Source of the DNA: Anaerobaca lacustris
Lineage (GTDB): Bacteria; Planctomycetota; Phycisphaerae; Sedimentisphaerales; Anaerobacaceae
Direction: 5' to 3'
Assembly: GCF_030012215.1 (NCBI RefSeq)
Contig: NZ_JASCXX010000010.1
Location: forward strand, 1 to 64,000
DNA length: 64,000 nucleotides
The notes under the pieces are model-generated. The model made no database searches. It had not been told where the DNA came from and saw only the letters and a list, made by a program, of their open reading frames with translations. Position 1 is the first letter of the stretch; each line of letters starts with the position of its first letter. Shown piece by piece: positions 8,844 through 20,387 of the stretch. The translations under genes and the position numbers were made by a program.

Positions 8844-9599
8844 ATGGGGACAGTGCGCGTCGCCATGTGTCAGACCGTCTGCCTGGATGGCGATCGGAAA
8901 GGCAATCTCGCGCGCGCCGAGCGGGCAGTCGCCGAGGCCGCAGCGGGCAAGGCCGAGATCGTCTGCCTGCCCGAGATGGCGATCTACGGCTGGGTCAACC
9001 CCGACGCCCACGAGAGGGCGCATCCGATCCCCGGGGCCGATTCGGACCGACTCTGCGAGCTGGCGGCCAGGTACGGCGTCTTCCTCTGCGCGGGACTGGC
9101 GGAGAAGGACGGCAAGCATCTGCACGACAGCGCCGTTCTCATCGGCTCGCAGGGGCAGATGCTGGCCAAACACCGCAAGATCAACATCCTGGCAGGATTG
9201 ATGACGCCCCCCTATACGCCGGGCCGCGACATCACCATAGCGGAGACGAAGTTCGGCAGAGTCGGTCTGCTGATCTGCGCCGATACGCACAGCGCCGATA
9301 TCCTGGCGAGCATGATGGAACTGCGTCCTGCGTTCGTCATCGTCCCCTACGGCTACGCCGCCGTCGAGGATGCGTGGCCCGAACACGGCAAGGCCCTCGA
9401 AGAGGTCGTCGTGACCGCCGCAAAGACCATCGGCGCACCGGTGGTCGGGACGAATCTGATCGGACAGATCACACACGGACCCTGGACCGGCAGAACCTAC
9501 GCCGGCCACAGCGTCGCCGCCGACAAGACCGGCAGGATCGTCGCAACCGCCAAAGACTTCGACCCCGACACCCTCGTCGTCGACCTGCCCCTCGACTGA
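8844..9599 (+). CDS. carbon-nitrogen hydrolase (nitrilase superfamily)
   Basis: A 251-aa amidase/nitrilase-superfamily enzyme that hydrolyses a C-N bond. The start ATG 8844 follows AGGAGG; the longer frame from 8775 lies inside the preceding gene. The catalytic triad is visible: Glu44 in LPEMAIYG, Lys112 in KHRKINIL, and Cys145 in GLLICADTH. There is no signal peptide, so it is cytoplasmic, unlike its operon partner. The actual substrate is unknown; the coupling to a Gfo/Idh/MocA protein suggests an amide or N-acyl group on a sugar derivative, which is inference. Confidence 0.9.
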   Translation: MGTVRVAMCQTVCLDGDRKGNLARAERAVAEAAAGKAEIVCLPEMAIYGWVNPDAHERAHPIPGADSDRLCELAARYGVFLCAGLAEKDGKHLHDSAVLIGSQGQMLAKHRKINILAGLMTPPYTPGRDITIAETKFGRVGLLICADTHSADILASMMELRPAFVIVPYGYAAVEDAWPEHGKALEEVVVTAAKTIGAPVVGTNLIGQITHGPWTGRTYAGHSVAADKTGRIVATAKDFDPDTLVVDLPLD

Positions 9600-9725
9600 T
9601 CGCGGCCTGCATCGCAGCGCCGGCCCTCGCACCTGCCAGGATGGCAGATAGAAACCGGCCGATCACGGAGCAAAACCAAGCCTATCTTCTTGTCCTGACT
9701 TGAATTAAGCCTGGCGAGGCCATGC

Positions 9726-9741
9726 TGGCACATCCTTTGCA
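9726..9741 (+). promoter_or_regulatory. sigma-54 (-24/-12) promoter ahead of htpX
   Basis: TGGCACA (9726-9732) and TTTGCA (9736-9741) match the -24/-12 consensus TGGCACg-N4-TTGCa, with GG and GC at exact spacing. It lies about 100 bases before the htpX start in the 240-base gap after the nitrilase gene. Confidence 0.65.
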
Positions 9742-9840
9742 TCCCGTGTGTACGACGACGGCCCAAACCACTTGCGCCGGCGTTCGTAGAGAACAACAGA
9801 ACGATGCAGATATGAACCGCTTTGGCTGAGGATGATCGAC

Positions 9841-10671
9841 ATGTATAAGATGATGAACAACTTCAAGACGACATTGCTGCTGTCCGGGCTGATGGGGTTG
9901 TGTCTGGCGGTGGGCTATCTGCTCGGCGGACAAGCGGCGCTGCTGCCGGCCCTGGTGATCGGGGCGGGCATGAACCTCCTGGCCTATTTCTTCAGCGACA
10001 AGATCGCACTGGCGACGATGCGGGCGGTCCAGATCGGGCCGAACGACGATCCGGCGCTCTGGCAGATCGTTCAGACGCTGGCCGGCCGCGCGGGTCTGCC
10101 CATGCCCAGGGTCTATATCTCCCCGGCGCCGGCGCCCAACGCCTTCGCCACCGGCCGTAATCCCAAGCACAGCGCCGTCTGCGTCACCCAGGGCCTGCGG
10201 CAAATGCTCTCGCGCGACGAGCTGGAAGGCGTTATCGCGCACGAGCTTTCGCACATCAAGCACCGAGACATTCTCATCAGCACGATTGCCGCCGTGATCG
10301 CCGGCGCGGTGACGTGGCTGACCTATCTGGTCTTCTGGGGCGGCAGTGGACGGCGGTCGAACCCGCTGGTCGCCCTGATCCTGATGCTCCTGGCCCCTCT
10401 GGCGGCCGGTCTGCTCCAGATGGCGATCAGCCGCAGCCGCGAGTTCGAAGCCGACCGCCTCGGCGCCGAACTGGCCGGCAGCGGACGGGGCCTCGCCCAG
10501 GCGCTTCAGAAACTCGACGCCATGAGTCGGCGCATCCCGCTGCCCGTGCCCGACGCCCAGAGCAACATGTTCATCGTCGCGCCCCTGACCGGCAGCGATA
10601 TGGCCAAGCTGTTCATGACGCACCCGCCCACGAACGAGCGCATCGAACGCCTGCTCCGCATGCGCCGCTGA
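9841..10671 (+). CDS. htpX: M48 family membrane metalloprotease HtpX
   Basis: A 276-aa zinc-dependent membrane protease involved in quality control of misfolded membrane proteins. Two N-terminal spans precede the cytosolic catalytic part with HELSH (134-138) as the zinc motif, two further hydrophobic segments, and the downstream REFEADRLGAEL glutamate region. HPPTNERIERL near the end is typical of HtpX. I prefer ATG 9841 because GAGGA sits eight bases before it; ATG 9832 is possible but has no spacing to the same site. Length matches the family. A sigma-54-type element lies upstream, which is unusual for htpX. Confidence 0.92.
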   Translation: MYKMMNNFKTTLLLSGLMGLCLAVGYLLGGQAALLPALVIGAGMNLLAYFFSDKIALATMRAVQIGPNDDPALWQIVQTLAGRAGLPMPRVYISPAPAPNAFATGRNPKHSAVCVTQGLRQMLSRDELEGVIAHELSHIKHRDILISTIAAVIAGAVTWLTYLVFWGGSGRRSNPLVALILMLLAPLAAGLLQMAISRSREFEADRLGAELAGSGRGLAQALQKLDAMSRRIPLPVPDAQSNMFIVAPLTGSDMAKLFMTHPPTNERIERLLRMRR

Positions 10672-10675
10672 GGCG

Positions 10676-10710
10676 GTCCATCGGTCCCATTCGTCCTATG
10701 CGTCCAATGG
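10676..10710. repeat. iterated 9-mer repeat (ATnnGTCCn)
   Basis: Directly after the htpX stop, a 9-base unit is repeated: ATCGGTCCC, ATTCGTCCT, ATGCGTCCA, then ATGG. A related array lies at 21191-21219 between two genes of the carbohydrate cluster. Confidence 0.5.
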
Positions 10711-10727
10711 AGCGCGCCGCCCGCTCA

Positions 10728-11744
10728 CTACTTGAGGACCGGCCTCAGGACCATGTTACGGTACTGAACCGCGGTGTGGTCGCCCTGAAGGTAGATCGGT
10801 CCGGGACGGAACTCGTCGGCCCACATCGCGCCGCCCGTACAGCCCAGCAGCGGCTCGTTGTCGATGATCGTCGTGCCGTTGAGCTTGACGGTGACGTGGC
10901 GATCCACAAGCGTGATGTCCATCGTCTGCCACTGGCCGGCGGGCTTTTCGGCGCTGACGCGCGGCGCGATCCGGCTGTAGATGCCGCCCATGTGGTGCGG
11001 ATCGAGCCCTCGGCCGTAGGTGTCGGCGACCTGGACCTCGTAGATGCCCCGCAGGTAGATGCCGCTGTTGCCGTTCTTCGGGACGTTGACTTCCAGCGTC
11101 AGGTTGAAGTCCTCGAACTCGGCCCTGGTGCGGAGATTGCCGTAGGAGATGCGGCGTTCGCCTCGGCGCTGAGCCGGGTCGTTGACGAGCAGTCCATCGG
11201 CGACCGACCAGCCGTTGGTCTGGCGCGGGTTGGTCAACTCCCATCCGTCGAGGTTCCTGCCGTTGAATAGCGTGATCGGATCGCCGAACTTCACCTTGGC
11301 CAGGTCGGGTTTGGCCGGCAGCGGCGCAATTCGCTTGCCCGTAAACTCGCGCTGATCGATGCCCGTGCCGTCACGTCGCGGCTGGATCTGTGTCAATTGC
11401 ATCGTGTCGCCGTAGACGTTGGCCACGATGGCCTCCGGGAAGGTCTGCGTGCGGACCACGTTGCCCTGCCCATCCTTGCGCTCGACCCGGTGCAGACGAA
11501 CCACGTACAGGCTGCCGTCGGCCAGGAAGACGCTGTCGACCGGAACCACGCTGCCGCCGCCCCAGAGGATGCTGGCGTCGAGATACCCGTCCTCCTGTGT
11601 GACGCCGAGCCACCCGGCGCCCCCGCCGGGAATGGTCAGGGCCCAGCGCCCGATATAGGGATCGGCCTCGCCCGCCTGCAAAACCGAAGTGCCAGTGAAC
11701 CATACGATCAGGAGGCCCAACGCCAAACGAATGCCCTTACCCAT
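10728..11744 (-). CDS. DUF1080 (3-keto-disaccharide hydrolase-like) secreted protein
   Basis: A 338-aa exported protein with signal peptide (MGKGIRLALGLLIVWFTG). The first half (about 28-140) is a small beta domain; the second half (about 150-338) is a concanavalin-like DUF1080 domain with LFNGRNLDGWE, NSGIYLRGIYEVQV and GPIYLQGDHTAVQYRN. Some DUF1080 proteins act on 3-keto-glycosides, often next to Gfo/Idh/MocA oxidoreductases, which fits the neighbourhood; activity here is inference. AGGTGG precedes the ATG and a promoter with perfect 17-base spacing lies at 11817-11845. Confidence 0.88.
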   Translation of the reverse strand: MGKGIRLALGLLIVWFTGTSVLQAGEADPYIGRWALTIPGGGAGWLGVTQEDGYLDASILWGGGSVVPVDSVFLADGSLYVVRLHRVERKDGQGNVVRTQTFPEAIVANVYGDTMQLTQIQPRRDGTGIDQREFTGKRIAPLPAKPDLAKVKFGDPITLFNGRNLDGWELTNPRQTNGWSVADGLLVNDPAQRRGERRISYGNLRTRAEFEDFNLTLEVNVPKNGNSGIYLRGIYEVQVADTYGRGLDPHHMGGIYSRIAPRVSAEKPAGQWQTMDITLVDRHVTVKLNGTTIIDNEPLLGCTGGAMWADEFRPGPIYLQGDHTAVQYRNMVLRPVLK

Positions 11745-11816
11745 GAGAATCCACCTTTCATCCTGTCTGAGAGTTGCCAGAAACGGACCTTACGCCCATG
11801 CGATTGCTATGGGGGC

Positions 11817-11845
11817 ATTCTACCACGTGACGCCATCGTCCGCAA
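11817..11845 (-). promoter_or_regulatory. promoter for the DUF1080 gene
   Basis: Minus strand TTGCGG (11845-11840), 17 bases, TAGAAT (11822-11817). The start codon is 73 bases further on. Confidence 0.65.
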
Positions 11846-11901
11846 TTGACACAGCAGATCAGCAACCCGGAAGCGAAACTTCATCGGCCGCCGTGAAAAG
11901 G

Positions 11902-11923
11902 GCGGGATTTCCCGCTGTTTTTT
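11902..11923. terminator. short hairpin with flanking A and T runs
   Basis: GCGGGA (11902-11907) pairs with TCCCGC (11910-11915), followed by TGTTTTTTG and preceded by GAAAAG, so it could work in either direction. The stem is short. No plus-strand gene ends just upstream, so its role is unclear. The rest of the 11745-12139 gap shows no ORF worth calling. Confidence 0.35.
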
Positions 11924-12139
11924 GTTTGAGCTGCCGTTCCATACCGTTGATACTGTAGTTTGTCGGCTCACGGAGGAAGGCACGCAGAATTGCCACGGAC
12001 GCAGGAGAGAGTATCACCAGGGAAGAGGCATCGGTGGACGGTTGATGGGTGTTCACATCTGGACTCACGGGGGCGTATCCTCCCGACCTTGACGTCTCAA
12101 CGGTCCGTTCTTGTCATCCCAATCTGTGGAGTCTCGAAG

Positions 12140-12424
12140 ATGGCGAAGTGTCTGGCGATCCGACACGGACAAGATGACAGCAGAGTCCATCAGAGCGGAG
12201 ACGATCGTTCCGCGCCATCGGCACAGGCGACGTCCGGCGTTCGCCGGTGCATCAGGATCGGTCGCTGGCTGATCGGTCTGTCGGCCGGTGCGGTATGGGT
12301 CTATCTTTCTTCTCGCTATTGGCTGCTCGGTGTTGTGACACTTTCAGTTGCGGTCGTGCTGTTCCTGCTTCTCTATTCCGTGGACGACTACGCGCCTCGG
12401 GAAACCCAGCCCGGCAAGCAATAG
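12140..12424 (+). CDS. small two-span membrane protein
   Basis: A 94-aa protein whose N-terminal half is polar and whose C-terminal half has two hydrophobic segments (RWLIGLSAGAVWVYL and LLGVVTLSVAVVLFLLLYS). GGAG (12128-12131) precedes ATG 12140; a longer frame from 11960 has no support. The pair of spans after an Arg-rich stretch is reminiscent of DUF2892-type small membrane proteins, but the match is weak. It converges with the endonuclease V gene. Function unknown. Confidence 0.5.
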   Translation: MAKCLAIRHGQDDSRVHQSGDDRSAPSAQATSGVRRCIRIGRWLIGLSAGAVWVYLSSRYWLLGVVTLSVAVVLFLLLYSVDDYAPRETQPGKQ

Positions 12425-12445
12425 CCCCCAAACGAACGGAACCCG

Positions 12446-13147
12446 TCACCGTTTCAATTGGCTGACAGCCTGGTGGGCCAAGCGGCTCGGCTCGGGCAGA
12501 CGGTATCTGGTCGTGCACGCCAGTGTCACGCGGATGGCGTCCTCCAATCGACAGCGATGCCCTACCGAGACGAACAGCGGCTTGACGTCTGCGCGCGTGC
12601 GGACGACGGCCCCGACCACCTCGTCGCCGTCATACAGCGGGCTGTGCGCCCCTTTCTCCGCTCCAGGCTCGTCGAACGTGCCGATCAAACGGCTCTTGGC
12701 GCAACCGATGGTGGGCTTGTCGAGGAACAGCCCCAGGTGCGACGCCAGTCCCAACCGACGGGGATGGGCGATGCCCTGCCCATCGACCAGAAACACGTCG
12801 GGCTCGCTCTCGAGCTTCGCGACGGCCGCCAGGCACACCGGGGCCTCGCGAAACGACAACAGGCCAGGAATATAGGGAAACGTCACGTCCATCGCCGCGC
12901 TGGCCGTCTCCACCAATTCGAACGACGCCATCCCCAACGCCTTCGGCGTTGAGGCTGCCACCCGCCGAAGGACCACCACAGCCGCGAAGACGCGCTTGCC
13001 GCCGTCGCCGAACGCACAGTCGAGACCTGCGATGATCTCCGGCTCCTTCCTCAGCCGCTCGAACCGCACCTCCCCCGCCAGACGCGACTGAACCGCTCGC
13101 GCCTCCGCATACGACAGGTGCCACTCATGCAACGTCCGTACTCGCAT
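12446..13147 (-). CDS. nfi: endonuclease V
   Basis: A 233-aa DNA repair nuclease that cleaves near deoxyinosine. The signature motifs are clear: GLDCAF with Asp43, FPYIPGLLSFREAP with Glu101, VDGQGIAHPRRLGLASHLG with Asp122, then GCAKSRLIG and RYRLPEPSRLAH. Length is typical. ATG 13147 was chosen over a GTG four codons upstream. It is the last gene of a compact minus-strand run beginning at 14502, following a small membrane protein gene with only a few bases between. Confidence 0.93.
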   Translation of the reverse strand: MRVRTLHEWHLSYAEARAVQSRLAGEVRFERLRKEPEIIAGLDCAFGDGGKRVFAAVVVLRRVAASTPKALGMASFELVETASAAMDVTFPYIPGLLSFREAPVCLAAVAKLESEPDVFLVDGQGIAHPRRLGLASHLGLFLDKPTIGCAKSRLIGTFDEPGAEKGAHSPLYDGDEVVGAVVRTRADVKPLFVSVGHRCRLEDAIRVTLACTTRYRLPEPSRLAHQAVSQLKR

Positions 13148-13151
13148 CGGC

Positions 13152-13457
13152 TCACACACTATTTAGAAGGCCTGCGAGAGCCATACTGCCGAGGATACCG
13201 AGAAGATTCGCCACAAGGACCATGAAGACGGCATGTGGCCAGAACTGCGCATTGGTCCACTTGCTGATCAGAACGAACATCACAATGATGCCCGCCAACC
13301 ATCCCACCACGGGAATGAGAGCAACCAGTGACGAGATGGCCGCAATGAGGAACATCCCCAGGAATGTGCCATCGATCCTCGTTAGCTTCATCGCGCCCCA
13401 GAAGCAAGCCGCCGAGAACACCGTCCCGACCAGAAAATGTACGACAGTTTCGATCAT
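13152..13457 (-). CDS. small membrane protein, three to four spans
   Basis: A 101-aa protein made almost entirely of hydrophobic segments separated by short loops (VVHFLVGTVFSAACFWG, FLGMFLIAAISSLVALIPVVG, AGIIVMFVLISKWT, VFMVLVANLLGILG). ATG 13457 has a modest GAGAG site; a GTG at 13511 would add 18 polar residues and starts one base after the previous stop, so coupling to the upstream gene is possible. It sits immediately before nfi. No family recognised. Confidence 0.6.
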   Translation of the reverse strand: MIETVVHFLVGTVFSAACFWGAMKLTRIDGTFLGMFLIAAISSLVALIPVVGWLAGIIVMFVLISKWTNAQFWPHAVFMVLVANLLGILGSMALAGLLNSV

Positions 13458-13512
13458 TGCGCTCTCACTCGGATCGTTTCTCGCACTCTTCCCGGCATTG
13501 AAGCACTCCACC

Positions 13513-14106
13513 TCAATCAGCTTGTTCGTCCTTTTCGCTTGGGTAGGTCGGCACTTCGAACCTCGGATCGGATTCCATCAGGGCAAAAGCTGTCGGCTCG
13601 TCGGCGATCACGTTCAACTGCGAGAAGACTAACTCCATCCAGATCGTGGAATCGCCCGCCAACAGACGCATGAGAAGTGAGGCGTGCGACTCGGGATCGT
13701 TGTCATCCTGCGGATCAAAACCATCAAGAGCTGGAGAGCTGTTGATTTCGGCATCAAGGAAAACAGCGGGATTCTCTCGAACGTCCGAAGAGCGATCAGG
13801 CGCTTCCGACCGAACAGTGAATATCCTGACATCTTCAAAGGTACAGGTAAACCCAACATCGACGTACTCATAGTCACCCTTGGACTTGAGTCGCTTGACG
13901 TTGGGGCAATCAAGTCTGACGAGGACCGTCTTCAGATCGGCGCACATTTTGATCGACTTGATCGGGCCGTCATGAAAAAAATCCCAAACAAAGAACTTCC
14001 ACAAATCCGTGTTGCAGTTCTTCCTGAATTGTCGCAGGTGCTCGCAATACGCTCTCTCGTGCTTCGTGAGATCTCTGGTATCGGGATTCCGTATTCGAAA
14101 CTTCAT
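13513..14106 (-). CDS. hypothetical cytoplasmic protein, 197 aa
   Basis: No family recognised. The protein has no signal or membrane segment and is acidic toward the C-terminus. ATG 14106 follows GGGAG at good spacing; an upstream in-frame start (14124) lacks one. GC content is visibly lower than that of uvrA next door, suggesting that the 13.1-14.5 kb run is accessory DNA. It follows the retropepsin-like gene by 18 bases in the same direction and probably shares its transcript. Confidence 0.6.
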   Translation of the reverse strand: MKFRIRNPDTRDLTKHERAYCEHLRQFRKNCNTDLWKFFVWDFFHDGPIKSIKMCADLKTVLVRLDCPNVKRLKSKGDYEYVDVGFTCTFEDVRIFTVRSEAPDRSSDVRENPAVFLDAEINSSPALDGFDPQDDNDPESHASLLMRLLAGDSTIWMELVFSQLNVIADEPTAFALMESDPRFEVPTYPSEKDEQAD

Positions 14107-14124
14107 TCCGCGCTCCCGATACAA

Positions 14125-14502
14125 TCAAAACTCAACAAAGTCTTCGGGGTAGTGGCTCAGATCGAGCCGTTCTTCGTCCCGGATCGGGCGGATGCCCCAC
14201 TGCTGCATGGCGAGGGCACCGAACAGGATCTCGATCCGCCGTCCGTCCTCGTCGGTCCCGATCTCATCGATCACCATGGCGTGGGTCGAAATGGAATGCC
14301 CCTCCACCTGGGCCTCAAGAAGCGCCGTTCGAGTCGTCTCCTTCACGCTGCCGCCCAGCGCGGTGCGAATCGGCCGAGCGGTCTCAGACGTGGTCAGAAC
14401 ACTTGCGACCGCGGGGATCACGTACGTGTTACGGGCCCCCGTGTCGAACAATGTCCAGCACTCTCGCCCATCCACTCGGATCATCTCTCGCACTCTTCCC
14501 AT
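14125..14502 (-). CDS. retropepsin-like aspartic protease domain protein
   Basis: A 125-aa single-domain protein with the aspartyl protease motif LFDTGARNTYV (Asp20 in the D-T-G-A core) and a matching ILFGALAMQQWGI segment toward the end, the arrangement seen in bacterial homodimeric retropepsin-like proteases. Such enzymes need two copies of the domain to build one active site. ATG 14502 follows GAAGGGA; starts at 14520 or TTG 14529 have no ribosome binding site. It heads the minus-strand run leading to nfi. Substrate unknown. Confidence 0.65.
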   Translation of the reverse strand: MGRVREMIRVDGRECWTLFDTGARNTYVIPAVASVLTTSETARPIRTALGGSVKETTRTALLEAQVEGHSISTHAMVIDEIGTDEDGRRIEILFGALAMQQWGIRPIRDEERLDLSHYPEDFVEF

Positions 14503-14688
14503 AACTGTCCCTTCGCTCATCAGGTCCAATCAGAGGGGGATCAGCACCCCCGCCGTCAGCGCACCAATCGGATCGTCCACGCAATCACAAGGCATTGTAG
14601 CACCCACCGTGCCCTTCGCAAAGGTGAAAACAACGCCAGGAGGCGGACGCCGCCGGGCGGAATGTGGGAAAATGGGCCGGGGGGAGGT

Positions 14689-14716
14689 TTGCGTTTTCGG
14701 GGCGAATCGGTACAAT
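14689..14716 (+). promoter_or_regulatory. promoter for uvrA
   Basis: TTGCGT (14689-14694), 16 bases, TACAAT (14711-14716). The start codon lies about 50 bases beyond the predicted start point. Confidence 0.6.
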
Positions 14717-14774
14717 GATTGGTTTGTGCCGTCCGAGAAAAGTCGGATGCACACCCCAGGAACGGGGGATTCGT

Positions 14775-17672
<2,898 letters not shown>

Positions 17673-17697
17673 GGCCAAGACAGGAGGTACTGCCGTT

Positions 17698-20370
17698 TTG
17701 AGCGTACACGCAGCCGCACAACCTCGTCAGTGGGAGTTCCAACTCGGCACGATCGAAGACCTCAGGAACCTCAGCCGGCGATTGGGGGTCAACGTCGAAG
17801 CGGTCGAGGATGTCTCCATTCTGGCGCAGCCCGTCGCGTTCGACGGCCTGACCATCCCGAATTCGCTGAGCGTCCATGCCATGGAAGGCTGCGACGGCGA
17901 CGCCCTGGGCCGACCGAGCAAGCTCACCGTCCGCCGCTACGAGCGATTCGGTGCCGGAGGGGTCGGACTGCTCTGGGCCGAGGCCATCGCCGTCGTGCCC
18001 GAGGCCCGGGCCAACCCGCGCCAATTGTGGCTGCACGAGGGCAGCAAGGACGCCTTCGCCGAGATGGTCCGCCAGGCGCGGGCGAAGGCCGCCGAGGCCA
18101 ACGGCAAAGACCACCGCCCGATCATGGTGGCACAACTGACCCATTCGGGCCGATACAGCAAGCCCGACGGGGTCGCCCGGCCGATCATCGGGCAGCGCGA
18201 TCCCTACCGCGACTGCCTCGTTCCGCAGTGGCCGCCCCACGCCAAGGGCAAGAGCAAGCTCCCCGACGACTATCCGCTCGCAACCGACGAGTATCTCGAC
18301 CGGCTCCAGGACGCCTACGTCGAGGCGGCCCGCATCGCGTTCGAGATCGGCTTCGACGCCGTCGATATCAAGGCCTGTCACGGCTATCTGATCAACGAGC
18401 TGCTGGCCTGTCGCAGTCGTCCGGGCAAGTACGGCGGCTCGTTCGAGAACCGCACGCGGCTGCTCGTCGAGACCGTCGAGCGGGTGCGCAGCGAACTGGG
18501 CGGCAAGGTCGTCACACGGCTGGGCATCTACGACGCCATCCCCTACCCCTACGGCTGGGCGGTGGACGAGAACGACTACACCCAACCCGATCTGGCCGAG
18601 CCGAAGAGGCTCATCGGCCTGCTCCGAGATCGCGGCGTCAAACTGATCGACATCACGATCGCCAATCCCTACTACAACCCCCACGTCGGTCGGCCGTTCA
18701 ACGAACCCATTGTGGGCGGCTACCCCGAGCCCGAGCACCCGCTGGCAGGCGTCGCGCGACTCGTCGATGTCACGAGTCAGATGCAGAAGGCCTATCCCGA
18801 CGTCGCGATGGTAGGCACCGGCTACAGTTGGCTGCGTACGCTGATGGCCAACGTCGGCGCCGCCAACAAGGCCGCCGGACGGGTCACCATCGTCGGCGGC
18901 GGACGCATGGCCTTCGCCTATCCCGATTTCGCCCGCGATATCGTCCGCAAGGGCAGGATGGACCCCGAGAAGGTCTGCATCGGGTGCAGCGCGTGCACGC
19001 AGATCATGCGGGACGGCGGCCGGACCGGCTGCGTCGTGCGGGACCATGCGGTCTACGGGCCGATCTTCCGGCACGGCCGCATGAGCGACAAGGACAATCT
19101 GCTTCGCCTGGCAGCCGATTGCCGCAAGTGCCAGGAGCCGACGTGCCAGCTCGCCTGCCCGGCGGGCATCGAGATTCCACGATTCATCGACCTGTTCCTC
19201 GACGGCAAGGAGCGCGAGGCCTACGAGGTCATCCGCCAGGCGAACGTCTTTCCGGAAGTCTGCGCGTGGCTTTGTCCGGTCGAGCAGCAATGCCAGGGCA
19301 ACTGCCTTCAGCATTTCATCGGCGACGGCCCCCTGCCGATCGCCGATATCCAGCGGTATCTGTCCGAGCAGGCCAACAAGCACGGCTGGTCGAAGCTGCG
19401 CGTTCCGCAGGAAGCCAGCGGCAGGAAGGTCGCGATCATCGGCGCCGGTCCGGCGGGCCTGGCCTGCGCCGCCCGGCTGCTCGAAGCCGGCCACGCCGTG
19501 ACGATCTTCGACAAGAGCACCGCCTTCGGCGGCATGGTCGAGTCCGTCATCCCCGCCGACCGACAAAGCCAGGCGTTGACGAACGAGTTAAAGGCGATCT
19601 TCGCCGACGTGCCCGCCGACCGCATGACGCTCGAACTGGGCAAGGAACTCGACGGCAACCACAATCTCGACGCGATCATGGCGCAGGGCTTCGACGCCGC
19701 CTTCATCGGCCTGGGCCTGCCCAACGCCACCAGCGTCACCGAGACGCAACTCGACGGCCTCTGGAACGCGATGGATTTCCTGTCCGAGGCCAAGCAGCCA
19801 GACGCGCTGGACCTGACCGGCCAGTCCGTCGGCGTCATCGGCGGCGGCAACACCGCGATGGACGTAGCCATGACCGCGAAACAGCTTGGAGCCAAGGACG
19901 TATACCTGATCTATCGCCGCTCGTTCAAGGAGATGCCCGCCTGGGGCGCCGAGCGACAGCGGGCGATCGACGAGGGCGTGCACTTCCTGATTCTGACGCA
20001 GCCCCTTGAGTACAACGGCGCCAACGGCAAGCTGACAGGCATCCGACTGTGCCCGACGCGCCTGGGCGACCCCGACGCCGGCGGGCGCCGCCGGCCCGAG
20101 TCCGTGACGTCGAGCGCGTACGATCTCGACATGGACCTCGTCGTCGAGGCCATCGGCCAGTCGGCTGCGGGCGACATCGAGCGGACCCTGCCCGGCGTGG
20201 AGATCGCCAACGGACTGATCCAAACGAATAAGGGAACGCTTGCGACCTCGCGCGCCGCCGTCTTCGCCGGCGGCGACCTCGTTCGCGGGCCGTCCACCGT
20301 GGTTGCGGCCGTCACCGACGGCATACAGGCCGCAAGACAAATCGACCGGTACCTGCAATCGCAAGGATAA
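17698..20370 (+). CDS. fusion reductase: old yellow enzyme + Fe-S + NAD(P)/FAD domain
   Basis: An 890-aa three-part flavoprotein. Residues 1 to about 410 form an FMN-binding TIM barrel of the NADH:flavin oxidoreductase (old yellow enzyme / 2,4-dienoyl-CoA reductase) family, with QLTHSGR and CHGYLINELL. A cysteine motif (CIGCSACTQIM, about 427-437) and a second cluster (CRKCQEPTCQLACPAG, about 475-490) suit iron-sulfur centres. A GltD-like module follows, with VAIIGAGPAGLACAARLL near 577 and VGVIGGGNTAMDVA near 710. The Fe-S/GltD half resembles the electron-input part of glutamate synthase or dihydropyrimidine dehydrogenase. The start is TTG 17698, 10 bases after AGGAGG. It opens a six-gene carbohydrate run and may reduce an activated C=C bond there. 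Confidence 0.85.
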   Translation: MSVHAAAQPRQWEFQLGTIEDLRNLSRRLGVNVEAVEDVSILAQPVAFDGLTIPNSLSVHAMEGCDGDALGRPSKLTVRRYERFGAGGVGLLWAEAIAVVPEARANPRQLWLHEGSKDAFAEMVRQARAKAAEANGKDHRPIMVAQLTHSGRYSKPDGVARPIIGQRDPYRDCLVPQWPPHAKGKSKLPDDYPLATDEYLDRLQDAYVEAARIAFEIGFDAVDIKACHGYLINELLACRSRPGKYGGSFENRTRLLVETVERVRSELGGKVVTRLGIYDAIPYPYGWAVDENDYTQPDLAEPKRLIGLLRDRGVKLIDITIANPYYNPHVGRPFNEPIVGGYPEPEHPLAGVARLVDVTSQMQKAYPDVAMVGTGYSWLRTLMANVGAANKAAGRVTIVGGGRMAFAYPDFARDIVRKGRMDPEKVCIGCSACTQIMRDGGRTGCVVRDHAVYGPIFRHGRMSDKDNLLRLAADCRKCQEPTCQLACPAGIEIPRFIDLFLDGKEREAYEVIRQANVFPEVCAWLCPVEQQCQGNCLQHFIGDGPLPIADIQRYLSEQANKHGWSKLRVPQEASGRKVAIIGAGPAGLACAARLLEAGHAVTIFDKSTAFGGMVESVIPADRQSQALTNELKAIFADVPADRMTLELGKELDGNHNLDAIMAQGFDAAFIGLGLPNATSVTETQLDGLWNAMDFLSEAKQPDALDLTGQSVGVIGGGNTAMDVAMTAKQLGAKDVYLIYRRSFKEMPAWGAERQRAIDEGVHFLILTQPLEYNGANGKLTGIRLCPTRLGDPDAGGRRRPESVTSSAYDLDMDLVVEAIGQSAAGDIERTLPGVEIANGLIQTNKGTLATSRAAVFAGGDLVRGPSTVVAAVTDGIQAARQIDRYLQSQG

Positions 20371-20387
20371 GAGAAGGAATGTCTATC

